The position numbers and the translations under genes were made by a program. 48,917 bases of DNA from JADKFD01 sp050250665. GTDB taxonomy: Bacteria; Pseudomonadota; Gammaproteobacteria; Xanthomonadales; SZUA-5. The stretch spans positions 1 through 48,917 of the forward strand of contig JBFWOF010000050.1 in NCBI GenBank assembly GCA_050250665.1. The letters are read 5' to 3'. Within the stretch, counting starts at the first letter, position 1, and each line of letters starts with the position of its first letter. The notes beneath the pieces were generated by a model. That model was not told where the DNA came from and searched no databases. It saw only the letters and a program-made list of their open reading frames with translations. Positions 33,286 through 41,651 of this stretch are shown in pieces.

Positions 33286-35013
33286 ATGTTGTCAATCCGT
33301 CGCCTGAAAGGCTCCCTGCTCACCGGCGCGCTTGCGCTTGCCATCGGCGCGCAGGCGCATGCTGCCCTGACCGTCAACGATTCCTTTGAAGGCGCGTGGT
33401 TCAACGCCGCCGAGGGCGGTCGTGGTGCGCTGGTCGATTTCATTCCCACCACGCCGGGCAACGGCGTGCTGTTCATCACCATCTTCAGCTACGACACCGC
33501 GGGCAACCCGCTGTGGCTGACCACGCAGACCCCGGTGGTCGAAGGTGAATACTCCTGGACCAACATGGACGTGCTGCGCTTCACCGGCGGCACCTTCGGC
33601 ACTCCGTTTTCGACCCCGGCCAGCACCGTGCTGGGCAAGGCCAACGTGAGCTTCGGTTCCTGCTCCGACATGCGCATCAACTTCACGCCTGCCGCCGGTG
33701 TCACGCTGCCGGCCGTGAACTACACCTTTGACCGTCCGGGCACGGTTCCGAAGACCTGCGTCTACACCCAGCCCTTCAGCGCCTGCCCAACCGGCACCAC
33801 CGCCGTCGCCGGCGTCGACCGCGTCTGCAAGATCACCTCGCCGGTCACCGGTGATGTGCGTCTGAGCAACGCCGCCACCTACCTGATCGACGGTCCGACG
33901 CTGGTCGGCAGCGGTCGCAACACCGGCCCCGGCCGGCTGATCATCGAGCCGGGCACCGTGATCTCGGGCAGCGGCGCCACCCTGAGCTACATGGCGGTGC
34001 AGCCGGGTTCGCAGATCATCGCCCGCGGCAAGCCCTACGCTCCGATCGTGTTCACCGGTCCGACCCCGGTCAACGGTTCCTGGGCCGGTCTGGTCCTCGC
34101 CGGCAATGCCCAGTGCAACTCCTCGCAGGATGGCTCGCCCTGCACCTACGAGGCGGTCGCCAGCCAGCAGTTCGGCGGAACCAACAACGGTGATTCCAGC
34201 GGCGTGCTCGAGTATGTGCAGGTGCGCTACGCCGGCCAGGAAGTGCGCCCGAACGAAGAGCTGAACGCCATCACCATGCTTGGCGTCGGCAGCGGCACCA
34301 TCGTCAATCACGTCCAGGTCTACGGCGGCAAGGATGACGGCATCGAGTTCTTCGGCGGCACCGTCAACCTGCGCAACGTCGTGGTCCAGGGCGCTGAAGA
34401 CGATGCGCTCGACTTCGACCTCGGCTACCAGGGCAATATCCAGTACGCCTACGTGCGTCAGGTGCCGGAGATCGGCGTGATCGGTTCGGACTCCAACGGC
34501 ATCGAATCGGACAACCATCCGAATTCCTTCGACCTGCAGCCGCGCACCCGCCCGACCATCTCCAATTTCACGCTGATCGGCGCCGCCGGCGGCAACGAGG
34601 GCATTCGTCTGCGTCGCGGCTCGGGCGCCAACTATGCCAAGGGTCTGGTGGTCGGCTTCAACGCCGAGGGTCTGAACTTCAACGATGGCGCCACCTTCAC
34701 CAATGCCGGCACCCCGACCGCTCTCGGCACCCAGCTGCAGATGCGCGACATGTTCCTCAGCAACACCACCAACTTCGAGGACAATGGCTCGGGCGAGCCC
34801 TACGCGGTCAGCGCCTGGTATGCCGCCGGTACCAACAACCTGACCGGTGCCAGCCCGCTGGCCCGCAGCACGCCGTTCCCGAGCAGCGCCGCCGCCGTCC
34901 GTCTGGCTGCGCCGACCAAGCCGGGTGAGTTCTTCGACGCCAATGACTTCATCGGTGCCTTCCAGAGCGCGGATGACAACTGGGCAGCCGGCTGGACCTT
35001 CGATCTGCGCTGA
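33286..35013 (+). CDS. Secreted right-handed beta-helix protein
   Basis: A 575-residue exported protein with a signal peptide (1-26, ending IGAQAHA). Residues about 30-140 form a domain beginning DSFEGAWFNAAEGGRGALVDF, of a type often seen at the start of secreted proteins in this order. Paired Cys follow (about 126-183). From about 190 the sequence has the Gly/Asn/Val rhythm of a parallel beta-helix, with stretches such as GDSSGVLEYVQVRYAG, GGKDDGIEFFGGTVNL and GAEDDALDFDLGYQG, whose Asp clusters could bind calcium. No polysaccharide lyase catalytic set is recognised. Its place behind the receptor gene suggests a surface partner or substrate-handling protein, but repeats separate the two and the link is inference. 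Confidence 0.82.
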   Translation: MLSIRRLKGSLLTGALALAIGAQAHAALTVNDSFEGAWFNAAEGGRGALVDFIPTTPGNGVLFITIFSYDTAGNPLWLTTQTPVVEGEYSWTNMDVLRFTGGTFGTPFSTPASTVLGKANVSFGSCSDMRINFTPAAGVTLPAVNYTFDRPGTVPKTCVYTQPFSACPTGTTAVAGVDRVCKITSPVTGDVRLSNAATYLIDGPTLVGSGRNTGPGRLIIEPGTVISGSGATLSYMAVQPGSQIIARGKPYAPIVFTGPTPVNGSWAGLVLAGNAQCNSSQDGSPCTYEAVASQQFGGTNNGDSSGVLEYVQVRYAGQEVRPNEELNAITMLGVGSGTIVNHVQVYGGKDDGIEFFGGTVNLRNVVVQGAEDDALDFDLGYQGNIQYAYVRQVPEIGVIGSDSNGIESDNHPNSFDLQPRTRPTISNFTLIGAAGGNEGIRLRRGSGANYAKGLVVGFNAEGLNFNDGATFTNAGTPTALGTQLQMRDMFLSNTTNFEDNGSGEPYAVSAWYAAGTNNLTGASPLARSTPFPSSAAAVRLAAPTKPGEFFDANDFIGAFQSADDNWAAGWTFDLR

Positions 35014-35060
35014 GCAACACCTCCAAAAAGAACGATCGGCAGTACTGATCGGATCTTTCA

Positions 35061-35090
35061 GGGCGCGGGGCAACCCGCGCCCTTTTTCTT
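35061..35090 (+). terminator. Rho-independent terminator
   Basis: A 9-bp perfect stem GGGCGCGGG / CCCGCGCCC with a GCAA tetraloop is followed by TTTTTCTT. It lies 48 nt after the stop of the beta-helix gene and ends this TonB-cluster region. Confidence 0.93.
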
Positions 35091-35104
35091 TGGGTCAGGC
35101 AGAT

Positions 35105-35202
35105 GACGGCGCGAGGGCGCTGCCCGCGACAGAGCTTTCGCGGCTGAAGCCGCTCCCACAGGAAGCCGGGGTCTGTGGGAGCGGATTCATCCGCGATGCT
35201 TT
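35105..35202. repeat. REP palindromes upstream of the giant membrane protein
   Basis: Copies of the GTGGGAGCGG family appear as GCGGCTGAAGCCGCTCCCAC and CTGTGGGAGCGGATTCATCC between the terminator and the next gene. No promoter is obvious in the remaining space. Confidence 0.75.
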
Positions 35203-35285
35203 ACATGCCCCGCCGTAGCCATTCCCGGCAGCGCCGACGGTCACCACGGGCTTATAGTGGGCGCAGTCCGTCACGGAGTCTGCAC

Positions 35286-38200
35286 ATGTCCCTGCGCGTT
35301 TGCTGGCTACTGCTGGTGTTCGGGTCGATCGGGTCATCGGCATGGGCGGAGACTTTGGCGACCGTGCCGGAGCCGCTGCGCGGCTGGGAAGCCTGGGTGC
35401 TGCACGGCGAGGACTACCGGCAATGTCCGTTCTGGGCTCAGGTCACGCCGGGCCAGGCACCGAATCACGCCTGTGTGCTCTCTGGCCCGGCCAGCATCCG
35501 CATTGCCGGGGGCCAGGCCGAGATCAGCGTCGAGGTGCAGGTGTATGCAGCGGGCTATGTGGCCCTGATCAACGCCGACCAGGCGCCACCGGAATCGCTG
35601 ACGGTGGACGGCAAGCCCGGGATCGTCGAGGCACGCGGCTCGGAGGCTCAGGTGTGGCTGACGCCGGGTAACCATGCGCTGGCCTACACGCTGGACCTCT
35701 CGGCACAGCCGGAATCGCTGAGAGTCCCGACGACCCAGCGGCTGCTGTCGCTGAGCGTGGCCGGCCAGCCGGTGTTTCCGCTCAATCGCGAGGGTCAGGT
35801 GCTGTGGCTGCAGCGCGCCGAGCGCACCACCGAGAGTGACGCCCTCCATTTCACCGTGCACCGGCTCTGGCGCGATCTGATTCCGCAGCAGCTGCAGACC
35901 CGCATCGAGCTGCATGTGGCCGGCAAGGCCCGGGAACTGAGGTTGGGTCCGGCCTGGCCCGAGGGCTATGAGTTGATGCGTGTGGACGGCGACCTGCCGG
36001 TCATCGTCGAGTCTGGGCGCATCCTGCGGGTGCAGGCCACGGCCGGCAATTTCACGCTGCAACTGAGCGCACGGGCCACAGCGCCGGGCGACAGTCTCAG
36101 TTTCGAGTTTCCAGGCGCAGACTGGCCGGAACAGGAGATCTGGAGTTTTGCCGCCGAAAACCAGCTGCGCGTGGTCGAGGTCAGCGGCGATGCCCCGATT
36201 GATCCGGCGCAGGCCGAGGTGCCCGAGGGCTGGCGTCAGTACCCCAGCTTCGCCATCGCCAGTGGCGATGCGCTCACGCTGACCGAGCGCAGTCGCGGCC
36301 TCGGCGATGACGCCAATCGACTGACCCTGCGACGCCAGCTGTGGCTGGATTTCGATGGCGCCGGCTACACCGTGCAGGACCAGATCGCAGGGCGCATGCG
36401 CCAGGGATTCCGCCTGGATCTGGCCGCTCCGTACACGCTGATGTCGGCCAGCGAGCGCGACGAAGGCCTGTTGGTAACGACCGCGGCCAACGGTGATCGC
36501 GGAATCGAGGTGAGATACCCCGCACTCGATGTCGAAACCAGCGCGCGGATGGACTATGCCGCCGTGCTGCCCGCCAGTGGCTGGAGTGAGCGCCTGGATG
36601 CGCTCAGCACCACGCTGAATCTGCCGCCCGGCTATCGTTTGCTCTACGCCGGTGGCGTCGATCGGGCGCCGCAAGCGTGGGCAGAGCGCTGGAACATCTA
36701 CGCCGTGTTCATCGCCGCCTTTGCCGTGGTCATCGGCTGGCGCCTCGGTGGGCTGCCGCTGGCCGCCGCGGTGGCGCTGCTGACGGTGCTCGGCGCCCAC
36801 GAAGCCGGCGCCCCGCGCTACAGCCTGATCGCGCTGCTGCTGTTGCTGCTGGCCTCGAAGTCACTGGAGGTCGGGCGGCTGCGACAGGCACTGGTGCTGG
36901 CATCGGCGCTGGCGGCGCTGATCCTGGTTTCGATTGCGCTGCCCTTCGCCACCAGCCAGGCCCGCTACGCGCTGCATCCGCAGCTGGCGGATGGCGGCCG
37001 CGGCGGAATCTACAGCGACAATTCGGCCGGCTACTCCAACCAGACCCTGGCGCCGCAAGTGGCTGAGGTGGTCGGGGCTGCCGCGCCGATGGCCCCGCCG
37101 GCGCCGCCAGCGCCGCCGGCGCCAAACGCCTATTACCAGGCCAATCAGGAACCTGCACGCAAGATGTCGCTGGAGCAGGTCCAGGTCACCGGCAGCCGGA
37201 TCAAACGCGTCGAGAATCTGGAGCGCTACGCCAAGGACACCGTGGTCCAGGCCGGCGTTGGCCGTCCCAGCTGGAGCTGGATGCGCGTGGACCTGGGCTT
37301 TGACGGCCCCGTGGACAGTGCCCAGCAGCTCCGCCTGTGGCTGTCGCCACCCTGGTTGACGGCCCTGTGGCGCTGGTTGCTGGTCGCGGCCATCGCCCTG
37401 ATTGCCTGGCTGTTGCTGCGGCCCTTGCAAGGTGCGCTGCGGCGCCCGGGCACGCTGACGACCGGCCTGTTGCTGCTCGGCGCCAGTGGCATCGCCGGGG
37501 CCAGCGACATTCCCGACACCGAGATGCTCGCCAGCCTGAAGCAGCGCCTGACCGAAGCGCCCGAATGCGCCCCGGCTTGCGCCCGACTGGCAGCCGCCCA
37601 ACTCGGCATCGAGCAGGATCGGCTGACGCTGGAGGTGGACGTGCATGCGGCCGCACAGGTGCTGGTGCCGCTGCCTCTGGACGACAATGCGCTGTCCGAC
37701 GTGCAGTTGCGCATCGATGGCCAGCCGGCACCGACGGTGGCCATGAGCGGCAACAGCGCGGTCTGGCTGGCGGTGCCGCGCGGTGTACATCGGCTACGTT
37801 TGCAGGCGCGGGTGCGCGCCGATCGCGTGGCACTGGATTTCGAGATGCCGGCAGCGCGCGTGGAGGCCGCGGCGCCAGGCTGGAGCATGGTCGGCCTGCG
37901 CGACGGGCGGCTGCTGGCCGAACGTCTGGAACTGGTGCGCGAAGCGCCCGCAGAAGTGAGTACCGACTCGGCACCGGCGCGAGTGCCGGTGAAGCCCTTC
38001 GTCCGCGTGGTGAGGGAAATCCGACTGGATCTGGACTGGACAGTCAGCACCCAGGTCGAACGCTTTGCGCCGGCCAGCGGTGGCTTCAGTGTGCGCGTGC
38101 CACTGCTCGAGGGCGAGCAACCCTCCGATCCGGATCTGCGCATCGACCGCGGCAGCGCCGAGATCACGCTGCAGCCGGGCAGTCAGATCAGCACCATCGA

Positions 38201-39347
38201 ATCGCGCCTGACCCGCGCCGACAGTCTGACCCTGACGGCGCCGAATCTGGATGACCGCGCCGAGGTCTGGCGGGTGACGGTGGGCCCCAGTCTGTCCTTG
38301 CAGACGGCCGGCGTGCCGGTGGTCGAGCCCGAGGACGGCATCGATGAGAACGAGGTCTGGGTGCATGAATTCCACCCGCTGCCGGGCGAGCAGCTGACGC
38401 TGACCGTCGGTCGACCTGCCGCCGTACCTGGCGCCACCGTGGTGGCCGATCAGGTCCACCTGAGCAGCAGCGTCGGCGCGCGCAGCCGCAGTTACAGCCT
38501 GAATGTGTCGCTGCGGGCCACCCAGGGCGGCAGCCAGTCGCTGAAGCTGCCGGCCGATGCCGAACTGCTGAGTCTGAGCATCGACGGGCGCACGCTCAAC
38601 CTGCGCCCCGAAAACGGCTTGCTCAGCCTGCCGATCAAGCCCGGACCGCAACAGTTGAGCCTGAGCTGGCGCGAAGACCAGGGCGTGGGCCTGGTGGTGT
38701 CCACACCCGAGCTGGATCTGGGCCTGGATGCCGCCAACATCACCCTGGCTCTGGCACTGCCCAGCGATCGCTGGATCCTGCGTCTGTCCGGGCCGCCGGT
38801 GGGCCCGGCGGTGCTGTACTGGTCGAGCCTGCTGGTGCTGCTGGCCATCGGCTGGGCGCTGGGCCGCAGCGGCCGGGCGCTGCTGCCGGTGCGCTCGTGG
38901 ATGCTGCTGGCTTTGGGCTTCTCGACTCTGAGTTACGGCCCTCTGTTGCTGGTGGCCGTGACTTTCATCGCCCTCGATGCACGCCAGCGTTACCTGCCGG
39001 GCGAGCTCGGCAAATGGCGCTTCGATCTGGCCCAGCTGACGTTGGCAGCGCTCAGCGTCGGCGCCTTCGGCGCGCTGGTGCTGACCATTCCGGCCGGACT
39101 GCTGGGTGCGCCCGACATGCACATCGCTGGCGGCGCCGGCAGCTACGGTCAGCTGGTCTGGCTGGCCGACCGCAGCAGCGACGTCCTGCCTACCGCCAGC
39201 GCCATCAGCCTGCCGATGTGGAGCTACAAGCTGCTGATCCTGGCCTTCGCCCTGTGGCTGGCCTCGGCCCTGATCGGCTGGATCAAGCTGGCCTGGCAGG
39301 CGCTGGTGCGCGGCACCGGCTGGATGCGGCTGCGGCCGCTGAGGTAG
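35286..39347 (+). CDS. 1353-residue membrane protein of unknown function
   Basis: I do not recognise the family. The start at 35286 opens a signal peptide (1-21, ending GSSAWA); an upstream in-frame start at 35175 lies in REP DNA. Residues about 25-465 are a beta-rich extracytoplasmic region. A hydrophobic cluster (about 470-560, three to four segments) is followed by a Pro-rich stretch (APPAPPAPPAPNAYY, about 600-615) and the motif EQVQVTGSRIKRVEN (about 628-642). That motif is typical of the N-terminus of TonB-dependent receptor plugs but here sits in an inner-membrane-type protein. Two more segments (about 695-742), a second beta-rich region (about 750-1170) and a C-terminal cluster of at least four segments follow. 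The two halves look alike in plan, suggesting an old duplication. It stands alone between repeat regions. Confidence 0.8.
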   Translation: MSLRVCWLLLVFGSIGSSAWAETLATVPEPLRGWEAWVLHGEDYRQCPFWAQVTPGQAPNHACVLSGPASIRIAGGQAEISVEVQVYAAGYVALINADQAPPESLTVDGKPGIVEARGSEAQVWLTPGNHALAYTLDLSAQPESLRVPTTQRLLSLSVAGQPVFPLNREGQVLWLQRAERTTESDALHFTVHRLWRDLIPQQLQTRIELHVAGKARELRLGPAWPEGYELMRVDGDLPVIVESGRILRVQATAGNFTLQLSARATAPGDSLSFEFPGADWPEQEIWSFAAENQLRVVEVSGDAPIDPAQAEVPEGWRQYPSFAIASGDALTLTERSRGLGDDANRLTLRRQLWLDFDGAGYTVQDQIAGRMRQGFRLDLAAPYTLMSASERDEGLLVTTAANGDRGIEVRYPALDVETSARMDYAAVLPASGWSERLDALSTTLNLPPGYRLLYAGGVDRAPQAWAERWNIYAVFIAAFAVVIGWRLGGLPLAAAVALLTVLGAHEAGAPRYSLIALLLLLLASKSLEVGRLRQALVLASALAALILVSIALPFATSQARYALHPQLADGGRGGIYSDNSAGYSNQTLAPQVAEVVGAAAPMAPPAPPAPPAPNAYYQANQEPARKMSLEQVQVTGSRIKRVENLERYAKDTVVQAGVGRPSWSWMRVDLGFDGPVDSAQQLRLWLSPPWLTALWRWLLVAAIALIAWLLLRPLQGALRRPGTLTTGLLLLGASGIAGASDIPDTEMLASLKQRLTEAPECAPACARLAAAQLGIEQDRLTLEVDVHAAAQVLVPLPLDDNALSDVQLRIDGQPAPTVAMSGNSAVWLAVPRGVHRLRLQARVRADRVALDFEMPAARVEAAAPGWSMVGLRDGRLLAERLELVREAPAEVSTDSAPARVPVKPFVRVVREIRLDLDWTVSTQVERFAPASGGFSVRVPLLEGEQPSDPDLRIDRGSAEITLQPGSQISTIESRLTRADSLTLTAPNLDDRAEVWRVTVGPSLSLQTAGVPVVEPEDGIDENEVWVHEFHPLPGEQLTLTVGRPAAVPGATVVADQVHLSSSVGARSRSYSLNVSLRATQGGSQSLKLPADAELLSLSIDGRTLNLRPENGLLSLPIKPGPQQLSLSWREDQGVGLVVSTPELDLGLDAANITLALALPSDRWILRLSGPPVGPAVLYWSSLLVLLAIGWALGRSGRALLPVRSWMLLALGFSTLSYGPLLLVAVTFIALDARQRYLPGELGKWRFDLAQLTLAALSVGAFGALVLTIPAGLLGAPDMHIAGGAGSYGQLVWLADRSSDVLPTASAISLPMWSYKLLILAFALWLASALIGWIKLAWQALVRGTGWMRLRPLR

Positions 39348-39549
39348 CGGTCTAGGCCGTTACCGGAGCGGCACACCTGTGGGAGCGGACTCTGTCCGCG
39401 ACGGCTCTGGAATCTTGGCGCTGCGTTCGCGGATGAATCCGCTCCCACAGGTCCCATCATGCCGGCCCGCCCGTCCCACAACCCACAACCCACAACCGAC
39501 AACCGACAACCGACAACCAGCAACCAGCAACCAGCAACCGACAACCCGC
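39348..39549. repeat. REP palindrome plus ten-unit heptamer array
   Basis: Palindromic arms CTGTGGGAGCGGACTCTGTC and GGATGAATCCGCTCCCACAG lie at about 39377-39451. Ten heptamers follow at 39475-39544: three CCCACAA, three CCGACAA, three CCAGCAA and one CCGACAA. Runs of identical variants side by side suggest growth by local duplication. The array ends 5 nt before the uraD stop codon. Confidence 0.95.
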
Positions 39550-40053
39550 CTACCCCAGCAGATCACGCAGCCGCAACAGGGCGATGCGCTCGATCTGGGC
39601 CAGGGCCGTTTCAATCTCGGCTTCGCGGCTGTTGCCGAGGCGCTCGGCCATGTTGGCGATGATGCTGCTGCGGGTGTGACCACGCACCGCAAGAATGAAG
39701 GGAAAGCCGAAGCGCTGGTTGTAGGCGTTGTTCAGCCGGGTCAGCTCGGCGAATTCCTCGGCGGAGCATTGATCGAGGCCGGCCCCGGACTGCTCGCGAC
39801 TGGAAGCTTCGGTGAGCTCGCCGCGGATGGCGGCGCGACCGGCCAGCTCCGGGTGGGCGCGGATCAGCTGCAGTTTGGCGTCGTCGTCGGCATCGGCCAG
39901 CACCTTGCACATGGTGGCGTGCAGCGCATCGACATCGCTGAAGGGCCGCTGTGGCCAGCTCGCCGCTGCGATCCAGGGCGAGTGCTCGAAGATGCCGCCG
40001 AGGATGGCCGTAAACTGATCCTGGGGCAGAGCGTTGAGTTCAGCTGGCGTCAT
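39550..40053 (-). CDS. uraD: OHCU decarboxylase
   Basis: A 167-residue protein of the 2-oxo-4-hydroxy-4-carboxy-5-ureidoimidazoline decarboxylase family, which turns OHCU into S-allantoin late in urate breakdown. The N-terminal LNALPQDQFTAILGGIFEHSPWIA (with catalytic-region His23), the AHPELAGRAA stretch and the NNAYNQRFGFPFILAVRGHT stretch are family signatures. The start at 40053 has AGGA about 7 nt upstream, and a GGGGCAC heptamer array begins 12 nt before it. The next enzyme, allantoinase PuuE, is encoded upstream on the same strand, with 571 nt of repeats between. No urate oxidase or HIU hydrolase gene is in the window. Confidence 0.93.
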   Translation of the reverse strand: MTPAELNALPQDQFTAILGGIFEHSPWIAAASWPQRPFSDVDALHATMCKVLADADDDAKLQLIRAHPELAGRAAIRGELTEASSREQSGAGLDQCSAEEFAELTRLNNAYNQRFGFPFILAVRGHTRSSIIANMAERLGNSREAEIETALAQIERIALLRLRDLLG

Positions 40054-40624
40054 CACGGGTTCCTGGGGCACGGGGCACGGGGCACGGCGCTCTGCGCATC
40101 GTGCACGCAAAGAAGCTACACGAAGGCGTCATTGCGAGGAACGCAGTGACGAAGCAATCCAGAAACTGGCGACCGCGGTGTCGGGCCGTGGTGGCCGCAC
40201 ATGGGGACCGCGGGGGCGCCGCTGCCACAAACCCAACGCAGAGCACGCCAAGGGGCGCTGAGAACGCAGAGAATGGCTGTCCATGGTCCGCTCTGCTCCG
40301 CCTGCATCTGCCAACACTGTCCACGGGCCATGAACCCGGACAGGCATCGAGCCGCTCTGAGGAGGGACGCGCGCCTGCGCGGCCGCTGTTGATCTCCCGA
40401 CAAGTCAAAGCGGCGCCGCAGCGGGGCGCCCTCCACGGCAGAGATCCACAGGTTCCGGCCGGATGTCTCACGCGGAGACGCGGAGAACGCGGAGATGTGC
40501 AATCGTCATCGAGGGTCATTGGCCTTTCTCCGCGGCCTCCGCGCCTGCGCGTGAACAAGCAGTCTTGGGTCTGATCGCGCCCCCTCCTCAAAGCCGCGAG
40601 CGCGCTGCTTCGAAGAGCGGAGCT
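40054..40624. repeat. Repeat-filled gap between puuE and uraD
   Basis: No gene is convincing here. Three GGGGCAC heptamers lie at 40065-40085. Half of a CGTCATTGCGAGG...GAAGCAATCCAG palindrome lies at about 40126-40162. GAACGCAGAG-type inverted-repeat elements occur at about 40237-40275 and 40470-40550 (CGCGGAGAACGCGGAGA facing CTCCGCGGCCTCCGCG). The stretch 40275-40460 shows nothing I recognise. The insertions separate two genes of one pathway. Confidence 0.75.
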
Positions 40625-41566
40625 TCACCCCTGCCACGGATGACGCTGTCGCCAATGCCGGGCGATGTCGATGCGCCGGCAGATCCACACCCGTTGGTGT
40701 CGTCCGATGTGGTCGAGAAAGCGCTGCAGGGCGATGAAGCGACCGGGGCGCCCGAGCAGGCGGCAGTGCATGCCGATGGACATCATCCGTGGCCGGCTCT
40801 CGCCTTCGGCATAGAGCACATCGAAACTGTCCCGCAGGTATTCAAAGAACTGGGTGGCGGTGTTGAAGCCCTGCGGGGTGGCGAAACGCATGTCATTGCT
40901 GTCGAGGGTGTAGGGCACGATCAGATGCGGCTGGCGCACGCCATCGCTGCGCTCCACGTCGGTCCAGAACGGCAGATCATCGCCGTAGTAATCGCTGTCG
41001 TACTCGAAACCGCCATGCTCGACCACCAGACGACGGGTGTTGGGTGAATCGCGCCCGGTGTACCAGCCCAGCGGTGCAGCGCCGGTCAGCTGCTGATGGA
41101 TGGCGACGGCCCGCTGCAGATGCTCGCGCTCCTCGGCTGCATCCATGTTCTGGTAATGAATCCAGCGCCAGCCGTGAGAGGCGATTTCGTGTCCGGCCTG
41201 CAGGCAGGCGTGGACGAAATCGGGATTGCGCTGCATGGCCATGGCCACACCGAAGACGGTCAGCGGCAATCCGCGCCGGGCGAATTCGTCGAGGATGCGC
41301 CAGCCGCCCACCCGCGAGCCGTACTCGTAGATCGATTCCATCGACAGGTGGCGATCCGGATAACTGGCCGCGCCGATGATTTCCGACAGGAACTGCTCGC
41401 TGCCGGCATCACCATGGAGCACGCAGTTCTCGCCGCCCTCCTCGTAATTCAGGACGAACTGCACGGCGATGCGCGCGCCGCCGGGCCAGTCGGCAAACGG
41501 AGGCTGGCGGCCATAGCCAATCAGGTCACGGGGATAGGCTTTCATCGCGTCAGCAGGTGTTTGCAT
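40625..41566 (-). CDS. puuE: Allantoinase PuuE (polysaccharide-deacetylase fold)
   Basis: A 313-residue protein of the PuuE group, which opens allantoin to allantoate without the usual amidohydrolase fold. It shows the opening YPRDLIGYGRQPPFADWPGG, FVLNYEEGGE, SMESIYEYGSRVGGWR, the metal-site-like HEIASHGWRWI and the C-terminal MSIGMHCRLLGRPGR. These fit PuuE more closely than chitin-type deacetylases. An alternative start at MKAYPRD (41545) would remove seven residues. With uraD it forms a ureide-catabolism pair; both face the same way and were probably one operon before repeats entered the gap. Confidence 0.93.
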   Translation of the reverse strand: MQTPADAMKAYPRDLIGYGRQPPFADWPGGARIAVQFVLNYEEGGENCVLHGDAGSEQFLSEIIGAASYPDRHLSMESIYEYGSRVGGWRILDEFARRGLPLTVFGVAMAMQRNPDFVHACLQAGHEIASHGWRWIHYQNMDAAEEREHLQRAVAIHQQLTGAAPLGWYTGRDSPNTRRLVVEHGGFEYDSDYYGDDLPFWTDVERSDGVRQPHLIVPYTLDSNDMRFATPQGFNTATQFFEYLRDSFDVLYAEGESRPRMMSIGMHCRLLGRPGRFIALQRFLDHIGRHQRVWICRRIDIARHWRQRHPWQG

Positions 41567-41651
41567 GGGTCAAGCATAGCCCCGCATCAGGGCAAGCGAA
41601 CCAGAACCGGTACACCGGGGCGTATACTTCCTGCAAGCAGGGAGTATCGCC

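Noticed and set aside
33292..35073. Minus-strand open frame of 593 codons
   Set aside because: Antisense to the secreted beta-helix gene, which has a signal peptide and terminator; the minus product has no motifs.
40101..40591. Overlapping open frames in the puuE/uraD gap
   Set aside because: They run through repeat elements, with no Shine-Dalgarno site, motif or protein-like composition.
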